A stretch of DNA of 64,000 nt. It comes from Armatimonadota bacterium. GTDB taxonomy: Bacteria; Armatimonadota; JAAZEB01. Numbering within the stretch: position 1 is the first letter of the stretch; every line of letters begins with the position of its first letter. The notes under the pieces were generated by a model. It was given only the letters and a program-made list of their open reading frames with translations, was not told the origin of the DNA and made no database searches. Below, one piece after another: positions 8,583 to 17,508 of the stretch. Location of the stretch: positions 47,365 to 111,364 of the forward strand of contig JAAZEM010000139.1 of the NCBI GenBank assembly GCA_012512265.1. The letters are read 5' to 3'. The position numbers were made by a program, and so were the translations under genes.

Positions 8583-9794
8583 CTAGAGGGCGTCCGTGAC
8601 GCGGAGCAATGAGAGCGAGCCATCGGCGCAGTGGACGAGGATGGAGAGCCCATCCGCCGAGGCGCAGGTGCGTACGATGGGATGTGCCATCTTGTGCCGC
8701 CAAAGGAGCTGTCCGGTGGGGCCGAAGAAGAAGATGCTCCGCTTCCCATCGTGGGTGGCCACGAAGGAGCCGTCGCCGGCAATGCAGACGAGGCGCGGGT
8801 CATAGAGCGGGCCGCCGTGCTGCCAGAGCTGGTCAGGGACGCTGGAGCCCGCGCTGCTCGTTCTGAAGAGCACCACCTTCCGCTCGTAGGTGGGTTCCGG
8901 GCTGGTGGAAACACTCTTGGTATAGGTTACCGCCGCCCACTTGCCATCGGTAGAGAGCGCCACCCGGGGATGTGAGGCGCGCAGTTTGGCGCCCCACTGC
9001 TGGCGACCACTGCGGCTGAGAACGACGAAGCGGCTGGTGTAGCTGCCCGAGCGAGCATCCTTGGGCATCGTGGCGCACGCCAGAAACTGCCCATCCGGAC
9101 TCGCGAAGATCTGCGCATCGCCCTTGGGATCACTGTTCGGCGCCTTCCAGAGGAAAACGCCCGCCGGCGTGTAGGCCCACACGCTGGGCGGATCGGCGGT
9201 GGCGACGAGCACGAGCGCCCCGTCGGGGGTGACATAGGTGCCGGTGGGATTGCCCACGCTGCGCCAGCGCCGGAAGCTGGGCGCCTCATCCAGCTGGTAC
9301 GAATAGACGTAGCCATCGGCGGTAACGCACGCGGCGCGCTGGCCAGATTGGGCGACTGCCACGTCCAGAATCGCCGTGCCGGGATCGTGCCGCCAGAGTA
9401 CCGAGCCATCGAGACGCATGAAAACGACCTCGGTATGGGATGCGTTGGCACGCGCGTAGGCAACGACGCGTTGGCCCTCGGGGGTGAAAGCGAAGGCGTC
9501 CGCGCCGGGAACCGAAACGTCCGTGAGGGGGTGGCCGGTCGCATCCAGGATGCGAATCTGGCCCGCCGGGCCGATGATGCCGATGTGGTTTGCCGAAGCA
9601 TCCAGGGCGATCTCGGAGGCGTGATCCGCGCGCACAGTGCAAAGCGGGCGCAGGAACGCCCCGGCCTGCCCATTGGCTGCCGGGAGCGTTCCTGCCTGCC
9701 AGCGCGTCAGATCAGTCTGCCACCAGATGCCCGCCCAGGTTGCCAGGGCGCTGATCGTGAACCATTTGAGGGCGCCACCGAGATGCACCGCCAT
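8583..9794 (-). CDS. beta-propeller (WD40/PQQ-like) repeat protein with N-terminal anchor
   Basis: 403 residues. Residues ~8-27 are a hydrophobic segment that could be a signal anchor. The rest consists of repeated ~40-residue units ending in SPDGQFLAC, STDGKWAAV, AGDGSFVAT or SADGLSILV, each preceded by a VWAYTPAG- or FFFGPTGQLLW-type strand. This is the pattern of a six- to eight-bladed propeller. Such proteins usually act in binding; no enzyme motif is visible. It ends 200 bp upstream of the tmRNA promoter and starts one base from the end of pdxT, so it may be cotranscribed with pdxST, though a functional link is not evident. Confidence 0.7.
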   Translation of the reverse strand: MAVHLGGALKWFTISALATWAGIWWQTDLTRWQAGTLPAANGQAGAFLRPLCTVRADHASEIALDASANHIGIIGPAGQIRILDATGHPLTDVSVPGADAFAFTPEGQRVVAYARANASHTEVVFMRLDGSVLWRHDPGTAILDVAVAQSGQRAACVTADGYVYSYQLDEAPSFRRWRSVGNPTGTYVTPDGALVLVATADPPSVWAYTPAGVFLWKAPNSDPKGDAQIFASPDGQFLACATMPKDARSGSYTSRFVVLSRSGRQQWGAKLRASHPRVALSTDGKWAAVTYTKSVSTSPEPTYERKVVLFRTSSAGSSVPDQLWQHGGPLYDPRLVCIAGDGSFVATHDGKRSIFFFGPTGQLLWRHKMAHPIVRTCASADGLSILVHCADGSLSLLRVTDAL

Positions 9795-10370
9795 CTATCT
9801 GCTACCGGCGATGAGGTCGAGGAAGAACTGGTGGATGCGCCGATCACTCGTCAGCTCCGGGTGAAAGGCAGCCCCCAGGATATTCTTCTGTCGGGCCAAC
9901 ACAACCCGACCCTCGAAGGTGGCCAGGACTTCGACGTTCTCGCCCACGCGCGTGATGTAGGGCGCGCGGATGAAGACCGCGCGGACGGGTGGCGGCGCGA
10001 AGCCCGCCACCTCCAGGTCACATTCGAAGGAGTCGACCTGCCGCCCGAAGGCGTTGCGGCGCACGGTCACATCCATGAGGCCGAGGCAGGGCTGATCGCT
10101 CCCCTCGATCTCGCGCGCTATGAGGATAAGCCCCATGCAGGTGCCGAAAACCGGCATTCCGCGGGCGACGCGCTCGCGGATCGCCGCATCCAGGCCGTAG
10201 CGGGCCATCAGCTTGCCCACGGTAGTGCTTTCGCCACCCGGGATGATCAGGCCATCCGTTGCCGCCAACTCCTCGACAGTGCGCACTTCGCTGCCCTGGA
10301 CGCCGCAGTGCGCCAGCATGGCGAGGTGCTCGCGGAAGTTTCCCTGCAGGGCGAGAACGCCGATTCTCAC
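9795..10370 (-). CDS. pdxT: pyridoxal 5'-phosphate synthase glutaminase subunit PdxT
   Basis: Class I glutaminase that supplies ammonia to PdxS for vitamin B6 synthesis. IGVLALQGNFREH at the start, IPGGESTTVGK (oxyanion region), catalytic C78 in GTCMGLIL, and the H/E pair in FHPEL near residue 170 are all present. 191 aa, normal. Its start codon abuts the pdxS stop directly, which fits coupled expression of the two-subunit enzyme. Confidence 0.96.
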   Translation of the reverse strand: MRIGVLALQGNFREHLAMLAHCGVQGSEVRTVEELAATDGLIIPGGESTTVGKLMARYGLDAAIRERVARGMPVFGTCMGLILIAREIEGSDQPCLGLMDVTVRRNAFGRQVDSFECDLEVAGFAPPPVRAVFIRAPYITRVGENVEVLATFEGRVVLARQKNILGAAFHPELTSDRRIHQFFLDLIAGSR

Positions 10371-11276
10371 TTACCACCCCCGGGTCGCGAGCTGATCCTT
10401 CTCGTCGAGCTGGCGCACGTCGATGCCGGACATCGCGCGGCCGAGGCCCTCGGAGACCTTCGCCAGGATATCGGGGCGGCGGAAATTCGTGACCGCATCC
10501 ACGATCGCCTTCGCGCGCGGCGCGGGATCGTCGCTCTTGAAGATGCCCGAGCCGACGAAGACCGCCTCGGCGCCCAGCTGCATCACGAGCGCAGCGTCGG
10601 CGGGGGTCGCCACGCCGCCCGCGGAGAAGTTGGGCACCGGCAGCTTGCCATGCTCGTGGATATAGCGCACCAGATCATAGGGCGCTCCGAGGCTCTTGGC
10701 CTCGGCCATCAGCTCATCTTCCCGCAGCGTCTGAATGCGGCGGATACCGGACATGATGGCGCGCATGTGGCGCACGGCCTCGACGATATTGCCGCTGCCG
10801 GCCTCGCCCTTGGTGCGAATCATCGCCGCGCCCTCGCCGATGCGGCGCAGAGCCTCGCCCAGGTCGCGCGCGCCGCAGACGAAAGGCACCTTGAAGGCAA
10901 ACTTGTCTACGTGGAACTGCTCATCCGCAGGGGTGAGCACTTCGCTCTCATCAATGAAATCGACGCCGATCGCCTCCAGGATCTGCGCCTCGACGAAGTG
11001 GCCGATGCGGCACTTCGCCATCACGGGGATCGAGACGGCGTCCATGATCTTCTTGATGACCAACGGGTCGCTCATGCGGGCCACGCCGCCTTCGCGACGG
11101 ATATCGGCAGGAACGCGCTCCAGCGCCATGACCGCCACGGCACCGGCCTCTTCCGCGATCTTCGCCTGCTCCGGCGTGGTGACATCCATGATCACGCCGC
11201 CGCGCAGCATCTCGGCCAACCCCACCTTGGTGCGCCAGGTGGATTTCTCTGGCAAAGCAGCATTGCTATCGGACAT
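10371..11276 (-). CDS. pdxS: pyridoxal 5'-phosphate synthase lyase subunit PdxS
   Basis: Builds PLP from ribose 5-phosphate, glyceraldehyde 3-phosphate and ammonia in a TIM barrel. D31 in [13 protein letters not shown], the imine-forming lysine K88 in MAKCRIGH and the second lysine K156 in [10 protein letters not shown] are conserved. 301 aa, full length. First gene of the pdxST unit. The pdxST genes also sit near dnaX-recR in Bacillus. Confidence 0.97.
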   Translation of the reverse strand: MSDSNAALPEKSTWRTKVGLAEMLRGGVIMDVTTPEQAKIAEEAGAVAVMALERVPADIRREGGVARMSDPLVIKKIMDAVSIPVMAKCRIGHFVEAQILEAIGVDFIDESEVLTPADEQFHVDKFAFKVPFVCGARDLGEALRRIGEGAAMIRTKGEAGSGNIVEAVRHMRAIMSGIRRIQTLREDELMAEAKSLGAPYDLVRYIHEHGKLPVPNFSAGGVATPADAALVMQLGAEAVFVGSGIFKSDDPAPRAKAIVDAVTNFRRPDILAKVSEGLGRAMSGIDVRQLDEKDQLATRGW

Positions 11277-11407
11277 TGGTTGCTAACCCTCCCTGATTAG
11301 GAACACACAAGCATTGATTTGGGAAATAGGGGAGACACGCGACGAGGTGCCAGGCATCCCCCTTTCCGTATTTCAATGGCCCTACGATACCACACCCTGC
11401 CCGGCGC

Positions 11408-12004
11408 TCAGATCTCGCGCCGCCATTCCAGCGCCTGGATCAGCGTTGCCTGATCCGCGTAATCAAGGTCGCCGCCGACAGGCAGCCCGTGGGCGATGCG
11501 CGTGACGCGGATGCCCATAGGCTTGATCAACCGGGCGAGATAGAGCGCCGTGGCATCCCCCTCCACCGTTGGATTTGTCGCCAGGATCACCTCCTTCACC
11601 TGGCCATCCTCGAGGCGGCGGATCAACTCGCGGATCTTCAACAGCTCCGGGCCGATGCCATCCATCGGCGAAATCACGCCCTGCAACACGTGGTAGACAC
11701 CCTTATACTCGTTCGTCTTCTCCATCGCCACCAGGTCGCGCGTCTCTGCCACCACGCAGAGCAGAGAGCGGTCGCGCCGGGGATCCCGGTCGATGGCGCA
11801 GATCTCCTCGTCGGTGAAGTTGAAGCAGACGGGACAAAGGCGGATGCGCTCTTTCACTTCCAGGATCGCCTCTGCGAGGGCGGCGGCATCCTCGCGCGGG
11901 TGGCTCAGTATCCAAAACGCCATGCGCTGCGCGGATTTCGGGCCAACGCCCGGGAGGCGCTCTAGCTGCCCGATCAACCGCGCCAGTGATTTCGCGTACT
12001 CCAT
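11408..12004 (-). CDS. recR: recombination protein RecR
   Basis: DNA-binding recombination mediator of the RecFOR pathway. Helix-hairpin-helix [17 protein letters not shown] (~15-31), zinc-finger cysteines C57, C60, C69 and C83, then a Toprim domain ([17 protein letters not shown]). The C-terminal Walker B-like block [18 protein letters not shown] is typical. 198 aa, standard. It follows ybaB by 29 bp in the dnaX-ybaB-recR order found in many bacteria. Confidence 0.96.
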   Translation of the reverse strand: MEYAKSLARLIGQLERLPGVGPKSAQRMAFWILSHPREDAAALAEAILEVKERIRLCPVCFNFTDEEICAIDRDPRRDRSLLCVVAETRDLVAMEKTNEYKGVYHVLQGVISPMDGIGPELLKIRELIRRLEDGQVKEVILATNPTVEGDATALYLARLIKPMGIRVTRIAHGLPVGGDLDYADQATLIQALEWRREI

Positions 12005-12033
12005 CCGTCCCCCCCTCGCTTGTCTGTCGCGCC

Positions 12034-12396
12034 CTAGAAGGAGAGGCCGGGGATCTTCGGGAGGCCGGACATGAGCGAGCCGAGCTTCTCCTCGCGCACC
12101 TTTTGGGCCTTGGCGAGCGCGTCGCGAACGGCGGCCACCACCATATCCTCCAGCATCTCGACATCGTCGGGGTCGACGGCATCCGGGTCGATCTTGACCG
12201 CGACGAGATCGCCAGTGCCGGTCACCGTGGCGTTGACGACGCCGCCGCCGGCGCTACCCTGGACCTGCATCTCCTCGAGCTCGGCCATCAGGCGCTCCTG
12301 TTCCTCCTGGAACTTCTGCACCTGCTTCATAATCATGCCCTGCATGCCGCCGCCACCGAGCCCGCCCAGCCCGCCGAAACCACCCTTTCTAGACAT
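12034..12396 (-). CDS. ybaB: YbaB/EbfC family nucleoid-associated protein
   Basis: Small DNA-binding protein of 120 aa. A glycine-rich N-terminus ([13 protein letters not shown]) is followed by a long helix ([20 protein letters not shown]), a beta segment with the family motif [25 protein letters not shown], split here by reading as two strands, and a C-terminal helix. Encoded between dnaX and recR as is usual for the family. Confidence 0.94.
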   Translation of the reverse strand: MSRKGGFGGLGGLGGGGMQGMIMKQVQKFQEEQERLMAELEEMQVQGSAGGGVVNATVTGTGDLVAVKIDPDAVDPDDVEMLEDMVVAAVRDALAKAQKVREEKLGSLMSGLPKIPGLSF

Positions 12397-12429
12397 CGGT
12401 TCCTCCCCTCCGGTTGCTCTCTACTGGAT

Positions 12430-12491
12430 GTTCAAGGTGGCTGGGTTGGCTCGCGGCCCAACAGCCTCGCGCGGCTCGCCAAACCTTGAAC
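12430..12491. repeat. nested inverted repeat between dnaX and ybaB
   Basis: Perfect 9-bp arms GTTCAAGGT (12430-12438) and ACCTTGAAC (12483-12491) enclose a second, imperfect stem GGCTG..TTGG with CCAA..CAGCC. There is no T-run on either side. In the dnaX-to-ybaB transcript it would fold into a branched hairpin and could act as a processing site or attenuator; that is inference. Confidence 0.6.
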
Positions 12492-12569
12492 CGAAGGGGA
12501 ATGCACGATTGCGCGGGCAAAACGGGCGCGCGGAGCGCCTCCTCGTGCCCACTCAACCGGCCCATTCCC

Positions 12570-14336
12570 CTAGTTGTCATCTTTGCTCTGGATCACCCGG
12601 CCATGAAAGAGATCCAGGACATCCTTCACGCTCATCGTCTCCGCGTCGAACGGGTCCGGTTCGGCCGCGTGCGCCGGCTGCCCGGAAGCGGGGGTGCCGC
12701 CTGCCGCCGGGCCAGGGGCCGCGGCGGTCTCCGGCGGGCTTTCGCGCCCGGCCGCCTCGCCCTCCATCACGACCCGCACGGCGAGTGGCACCCCAAGGGC
12801 GCGATGCACCGCTTCGGCGATCACTTTGATGTTCTCGGGCTTCTCCAGCTGCTCCTGATGGAAGACGTAGCCCTGGCGCACTTGTAGGACCAACTCGCGG
12901 GCGCTGACGCCGACAGGCCGCACATCGCTCAGGATTCCACGCAACCTCCCCCGGCCCACGTGCTCCATGACCAGCGCCCACCGGGCGAGCACCGAGTCCA
13001 GGTCGAGTTCCTGACCTTGCTGGACAGGCGATGGCTGGCTGGGCACAGCCACTGGCGGTGGCTCTGGAGCAGCCTCGGGCGCCGGCGCCGGCGACGGTGG
13101 CGATGGCGGTGACGGCGGTGGACTCGCCATCCGGCGCAGAGCTGGCTCGGCCGGCGTCTCGGTGGCTTGCCGGAGTTCCGTTGGCCTGGGCGCCATGGGC
13201 GCCGGTGGCACGGCGCTTTCCCGCGGCGCGGCGGGAGAGGCCGGGGCGTACCCCGAGACCATTCGCAGCAGGGCGATCTCCAGGAGTAGGCGGTGCTGGC
13301 TGTCGCGCCGCATCTCCTTCTCCGCGTCGGAGAGCGCCTCGATCGCGCGCAAACAGGTGCTTGGCGAGATGGCGGCTGCCTGCTCCTTCAAGAGGCGCGC
13401 CTCCTCCGCGGTGGCTCCGTCGGGCAGAACCGCGCCGCCGGACGCCCCGACGAGGAGCAGGTTGCGAAAATGGGCGAGCAGCCCGCGCAAGAAATCACGG
13501 ATATCTTTGCCCTCATCCGCCAGCTGTGCCACCACGCGCAAGGCGGCAGTTGCATCCTCCGCGGCGACGGCGCGCGCGCATTCAGCGAGAAGCTCCTCAT
13601 GCACCGTGCCGAGGATACTGCGGACCTCATCGGCGGTGATGTGCCGCTCGCCAAACGCGATGATCTGTTCAAGGATGCTCAGAGCATCCCGCCAGGATCC
13701 ATCCGCCGAGCGCGCGATCAGCGCCAGCGCATCCGGATCGGCCTTGATTCCCTCGCCGGCGACCACCACCTCCAGCCGGCTCACCAGGTCCGACACGGTG
13801 CCGCGGCGGAAATCCATCCGCTGGCAGCGCGACAGGATCGTGGCTGGCACCTTCTGGGGGTCGGTTGTGGCAAGAACGAAGAGGACGTGCGCCGGTGGCT
13901 CCTCAAGCGTCTTCAGCAGCGCGTTGAACGCCTCCGTGGTGAGCATGTGGCACTCGTCGACGACATAGACCTTGTGCCGCGCTTCCGCCGGGGCGTATTT
14001 CACCTTGTCGCGCAGTTCCCGGATGTCATCGATGCCGCGATTGGATGCCGCGTCGATCTCGATCACATCGAGCGCGGTGCCTGCGGCGATCCTCCGGCAC
14101 GATTCACACTCGTTACAGGGATCGCGCGTGGGACCGCGGCTGCAGTTGAGGGCCTTAGCCAGGAGGCGAGCGGTGGTCGTCTTGCCGGTGCCGCGGGGGC
14201 CGCAGAAGAGGTAGGCGTGCGCGACGCGGCCACCTTCGAGGGCGTTCTGCAGGGTGCGCGTGATGTGTGCCTGCCCCACCACGTCGGCGAACGTCTGCGG
14301 TCGGTACTTGCGATAGAGCGAAATGTACGTGGACAT
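12570..14336 (-). CDS. dnaX: DNA polymerase III subunit gamma/tau
   Basis: Clamp-loader ATPase. I start at the ATG at 14336 (MSTYISLYRKYRPQTF), the family N-terminus; the track ORF begins 81 codons too early. Walker A GPRGTGKTT (~46-54), zinc cysteines C65, C74, C77 and C80, Walker B VVDECHML, sensor 1 LATTDP and the RCQRMDFR block follow. After ~370 residues comes a long proline-rich linker ([10 protein letters not shown]) and a C-terminal tau-like part. No A-rich slippery heptamer is visible, so a programmed gamma/tau frameshift is not supported. 588 aa. Confidence 0.95.
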   Translation of the reverse strand: MSTYISLYRKYRPQTFADVVGQAHITRTLQNALEGGRVAHAYLFCGPRGTGKTTTARLLAKALNCSRGPTRDPCNECESCRRIAAGTALDVIEIDAASNRGIDDIRELRDKVKYAPAEARHKVYVVDECHMLTTEAFNALLKTLEEPPAHVLFVLATTDPQKVPATILSRCQRMDFRRGTVSDLVSRLEVVVAGEGIKADPDALALIARSADGSWRDALSILEQIIAFGERHITADEVRSILGTVHEELLAECARAVAAEDATAALRVVAQLADEGKDIRDFLRGLLAHFRNLLLVGASGGAVLPDGATAEEARLLKEQAAAISPSTCLRAIEALSDAEKEMRRDSQHRLLLEIALLRMVSGYAPASPAAPRESAVPPAPMAPRPTELRQATETPAEPALRRMASPPPSPPSPPSPAPAPEAAPEPPPVAVPSQPSPVQQGQELDLDSVLARWALVMEHVGRGRLRGILSDVRPVGVSARELVLQVRQGYVFHQEQLEKPENIKVIAEAVHRALGVPLAVRVVMEGEAAGRESPPETAAAPGPAAGGTPASGQPAHAAEPDPFDAETMSVKDVLDLFHGRVIQSKDDN

Positions 14337-14493
14337 CCCGGTACCACCCTGATGTCTCGGAAACCCAACGGCTGGCAGCAGCGTGCTGGAATCACGGCGT
14401 GGGGGAGTGGGAGAGAGACACCTGCCTGGCAAGCGCGTACTCCACTCCTCCCGAGTACATCCTCCTTGTCGTCGGCGTCCCCGAAAAGAGGTA

Positions 14494-14561
14494 GGGCCAA
14501 GAGCCCCCCGATCATCCCGGCGGCGCAAGCCAAAAGACGAGATCGAGAATGCTCTTGGCCC
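14494..14561. repeat. inverted repeat downstream of SRP RNA, upstream of dnaX
   Basis: Arms GGGCCAAGAGC (14494-14504) and GCTCTTGGCCC (14551-14561) are an 11-bp perfect match with a ~46-nt loop. On the minus strand it follows directly after the T-run that ends the SRP RNA and precedes dnaX by ~160 bp. It could separate the RNA gene from the dnaX mRNA or stabilise the mRNA 5' region. Confidence 0.55.
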
Positions 14562-14570
14562 CAAAAAGTG

Positions 14571-14841
14571 ATCGTGCACCCGCCCTCGAATCGCGGCCTC
14601 CAGGCGTTACCCGAGCAGCCAGCTCCGACCAGGCTTCCTCGCGGCACACACCCCTGATACCTTACCACTGCTTCCTTCCGGACCTGACGGGATTCGATAC
14701 CGGAATGTTGCGCGAGACCCAGTCATCCACACCGCTTACACGGGTCAGACCCCACAGGCCGGACCCTCAGGCCGGGAGTTCGACCCCGCTATAGCGGATT
14801 GCGGGTTACAGGGCACCGCTAGTTCCCCGTCTAGCACGACC
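14571..14841 (-). ncRNA. ffs: signal recognition particle RNA, large bacterial type with Alu domain
   Basis: The core GUCAGGUCCGGAAGGAAGCA of SRP helix 8 is present with its GGAA tetraloop. The 5' part GCGGUGCCCUGUAACCCGC and the 3' part GCUGCUCGGGUAACGCC closely resemble the Bacillus 6S-like scRNA, so this is the ~270-nt form with an Alu domain, not the short 4.5S form. The ends UCGUGC and GCACGA pair to close the molecule, which sets the coordinates to within a few bases. A short T-run follows the 3' end. It lies between tRNA-Ser and dnaX. Confidence 0.93.
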
Positions 14842-14888
14842 AACTGGCCCCTGGCTTCACGCCCTCTTCGCGCAAGCCGGGCTTTTTT

Positions 14889-14980
14889 TGGCGGAGAGAG
14901 TGGGATTCGAACCCACGGTGGGGTTGCCCCCACACCGCACCTCCAATGCGGCGCCCTAAACCAGACTAGGCGATCTCTCC
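14889..14980 (-). tRNA. tRNA-Ser(GGA)
   Basis: 92 nt with encoded CCA. Acceptor GGAGAGA/TCTCTCC, anticodon stem-loop CCGCA-UUGGAGG-UGCGG with anticodon GGA, a long variable arm (GUGGGGGCAACCCCAC) as required for serine, and T arm GUGGG-UUCGAAU-CCCAC. It reads serine UCC/UCU codons. Confidence 0.96.
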
Positions 14981-14996
14981 GTATTGGTGTAGCCCT

Positions 14997-15026
14997 ATTA
15001 TAACAGGGAGAGCATGACGATGTCAA
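14997..15026 (-). promoter_or_regulatory. promoter of tRNA-Ser
   Basis: Perfect TTGACA, 18-bp spacer and perfect TATAAT on the minus strand, with the -10 about 16 bp upstream of the tRNA 5' end. It probably also drives the SRP RNA, since no separate promoter is visible in the ~47 bp between them. Confidence 0.85.
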
Positions 15027-15225
15027 TCAATCGATGGGCATTTCGGGCGTCCCGCGCGGCGCTTCATATTGGGGGCCTGGGCAGGAGAGCCCCTGCGGGC
15101 GCCCGAACGCAGAGTGCGGAAGGCTGCCTCCATGGGGTGCTGGACGGGCAGGGAAGCCTCCTGGAAGCGCGCCTGGGCACCTTTCATGGAGCAGCACCCA
15201 TCACGGCTTTGCAAGGAGACAAAGG

Positions 15226-16848
15226 ATGCCGGCATCTCTCGACCTTCGCTTCGATCGCTTCTATAGCTACCAGGAGCTCACGCGAGCCCTGGAGCAGCTG
15301 GCGGCTTTCGCGCCCGATCGCGTCCGGCGCCACTCGATTGGTCGCTCGCCCGAAGGACGCGAGCTGTGGATGCTGACGGTGACCGATTTCACCCGGGGCG
15401 ATCCCGATCGCAAGCCCGCCTACCTGATCCACGGCAACCTCCATGCCCAGGAGCTCTCCGGTACGACGGCGGCGCTCTACGTGGCCCACTACCTGGTCAC
15501 CGACGACACGCCCGAGCTGCAGCGGCTTCTGGGCGAAGTGGTGTTCTACATCGTGCCGCGCATCAACCCCGATGGCGCCGAGTATGCGCTCACCACGGGG
15601 GGCGCGATCCGCAGCCGGCTCGTGCCAGTGCCGGCGCGCAACGCGATCCGACCCGCAGATGTGAACGGCGATGGCCTCATCCTGCGAATGCGCATCCGCT
15701 GCGAGGATGGTGACCAGCGCCCGGATCGGCAGGACCCGCGCCTGATGGTGCCCCGGGAGCCGCACGACGACGAGGGGCCGTTCTACCGCGTCTTCACTGA
15801 GGGATTCATCGAGGATTGGGATGGCGGCGAGCCGCGCGAGGCGAGCTACCACAAAGATTTCAACCGCAACTGGGGTGCCAACTGGCGCCCGGAGCACCAG
15901 CAGTATGGCGCCGGCGACTTCCCCTTCTCTGAGCCGGAGATGCGGGCCGTTGCGGAGTTTGTTGCCGCGCACCCCAACATCTTTGGCGCGCTCGGCTTCC
16001 ACACCGGGTGCAACGGCGTCCTCCGGCCCCCGGCCTCCCGTCCGGATGAGGAGCTCAACGACCGCGACCTGGCGGTGTTGCGCGAGCTGGGCCGCAAGGG
16101 CGAGCAGGCAACCGGGTTCAAGCTGCGCGCCGTGACTCAGTACCGCCTCGATGAGAGCCGGCCGAACCGGCTTCAGGGCCACTTCACCGATTGGGCCTAC
16201 GAGCACCTCGGCATCTACCCCTTCGAGATCGAATTGGGCATGCTCTATCAGTCCGCCGGCATTACGACGGACCAGTACTTCGCCAGCAAGAGCGATGAAG
16301 AGCGCCGCGAGTTCGACCGGGCGATCCTTCGCTGGCACGATGCCCACCCCGAGGCCGGCGCCTTCGTCGACTGGCAGCCCTTCGAGCACCCTCAGTTGGG
16401 CCGGGTGGAGATCGGCGGGCTGCGCATGAATGCCTTCGCCAACCCGGACCCGCGCGAGTTGCCGGGCATCGCCGAGGGATGCACGCGCTTCATCCTGGAG
16501 CACGCAGGACGCTATCCCCACCTGCGGATCGTGGGCGTTCGCGTGGATGCCGTGGGCAGCGATATCTTCCGAATCCGGGCCACCGTGATGAACACGGGCG
16601 GCTTCCCCACCTACATCGCTGAAACGGGGCGGGATGTGCGCGCCAATCGGTCGCCTATGGCCCGGTTGGAGTTGGGCGATGGGATGGAGATGCTCTCGCG
16701 GGAAGCGGGAGTGGAGCTGGGTCACCTCGGCGCGCGGTCCGGCAAGCGCGACCTGGAGTGGTTCGTGAAGGGCCGTGGCACCGCCCGGCTGGTGGCGAGC
16801 GCTGTCAAGGCCGGCACTGCCGCCGTCGAGATTCCCATCGGCGGCTGA
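15226..16848 (+). CDS. M14 family zinc carboxypeptidase
   Basis: 540 aa from the ATG at 15226, preceded by AAGGAGA; the longer ORF upstream runs through the tRNA promoter and is not coding. The zinc site HxxE is H73-A-Q-E76 in GNLHAQELSG; IVPRINPDGAEYA and DFNRNWGANW are typical M14 substrate-binding motifs; LGFHTGCNG supplies the third zinc ligand; the general base is probably the Glu in FEIELGML. No signal peptide, so a cytoplasmic location is suggested. It cuts C-terminal residues from peptides; the exact substrate is unknown. Residues after ~400 form an extra beta-rich domain. Confidence 0.88.
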   Translation: MPASLDLRFDRFYSYQELTRALEQLAAFAPDRVRRHSIGRSPEGRELWMLTVTDFTRGDPDRKPAYLIHGNLHAQELSGTTAALYVAHYLVTDDTPELQRLLGEVVFYIVPRINPDGAEYALTTGGAIRSRLVPVPARNAIRPADVNGDGLILRMRIRCEDGDQRPDRQDPRLMVPREPHDDEGPFYRVFTEGFIEDWDGGEPREASYHKDFNRNWGANWRPEHQQYGAGDFPFSEPEMRAVAEFVAAHPNIFGALGFHTGCNGVLRPPASRPDEELNDRDLAVLRELGRKGEQATGFKLRAVTQYRLDESRPNRLQGHFTDWAYEHLGIYPFEIELGMLYQSAGITTDQYFASKSDEERREFDRAILRWHDAHPEAGAFVDWQPFEHPQLGRVEIGGLRMNAFANPDPRELPGIAEGCTRFILEHAGRYPHLRIVGVRVDAVGSDIFRIRATVMNTGGFPTYIAETGRDVRANRSPMARLELGDGMEMLSREAGVELGHLGARSGKRDLEWFVKGRGTARLVASAVKAGTAAVEIPIGG

Positions 16849-16862
16849 GAGGGAGCGTTGCC

Positions 16863-16920
16863 CCGCCACAGAGGGCGCAGATCGTCTCGGCAGAAATCGG
16901 AGCTGCGTCCTCTGTGGCGG
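16863..16920. terminator. bidirectional stem-loop terminator
   Basis: Arms CCGCCACAGAGGGCGCAG (16863-16880) and CTGCGTCCTCTGTGGCGG (16903-16920) form an 18-bp stem with a single G-U pair and a 22-nt loop, exactly between two convergent genes. No long T-run follows on either strand. Confidence 0.65.
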
Positions 16921-16934
16921 TTTGAGACGAGCTC

Positions 16935-17246
16935 CTACCGCTGGCGGAGGAGAATATCGCGGAAGCAGAGGCGATTGGGGTCGGCTTCCGGCCCCATCGC
17001 TTCCTTTGCCCAGAAGTCGATGATGTCACGCAGTTCAGGGGTGCCGGCAACTTTGCCGCTTGCATAGTAGCGCAGCGCCTCGTCGAGGCAGGCCAGGCGG
17101 TACATAAGCCGTGCCAGGCACTCCGCCTGGCGCTCCTCATCCTGCGGGCACTCTTGCAGCCGCTCGCCCTCCGCCACGGAGACGACGAGACGTCCGGAGC
17201 AGGCCCGACACAGGCTCTTTTCCACCACTTGGGACAATGCTGGCAT
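16935..17246 (-). CDS. small cysteine-containing hypothetical protein
   Basis: 103 aa from the ATG at 17246 (MPALSQVVEKSLCRACSGRL), which has AAGGAAAGGGAAGAG directly upstream; the track start 31 codons earlier adds implausible sequence. It has a CRAC motif near residue 13-16 and further cysteines at QECPQDE, AECLAR and LACLDE, then a helical C-terminus (ELRDIIDFWAKEA). A small zinc- or metal-binding helical protein is possible. I do not recognise the family. Confidence 0.6.
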   Translation of the reverse strand: MPALSQVVEKSLCRACSGRLVVSVAEGERLQECPQDEERQAECLARLMYRLACLDEALRYYASGKVAGTPELRDIIDFWAKEAMGPEADPNRLCFRDILLRQR

Positions 17247-17508
17247 CTTCTCTTCCCTTTCCTTTTCGGCGCCCTTGCTGCCAGCCGAAACCGCCACGCG
17301 CGGGCATCCGGCGCGGAGTGTTCGCGCGGACGGATGCAAGCCCTCGGCTTACGCCTCATTGTAACCCCGCTCTTTGCCCGCGTCTATCGGGAGAAGGACG
17401 GCGTTTCCGTCAGCGCTTTCCCTGAAGGCCCCCCAGCTCGAAGGGCACCGGTCGCAGGTGCGGGAGAGGGCGGGCTGCGGCGCCCTCCTTCGAATTGCGG
17501 GCGCATCC

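Noticed and set aside
12570-14336. Programmed frameshift in dnaX for a gamma subunit
   Set aside because: No A-rich slippery heptamer or fitting downstream stem was seen in the region after the ATPase core.
15034-15225. N-terminal extension of the M14 carboxypeptidase ORF
   Set aside because: It runs over the tRNA-Ser promoter region and has no ribosome site; the ATG at 15226 has AAGGAGA.
16805-17359. 184-aa ORF overlapping the small Cys protein
   Set aside because: It is Arg/Ala/Ser-rich in the shifted frame, spans the terminator stem and lacks a ribosome site.
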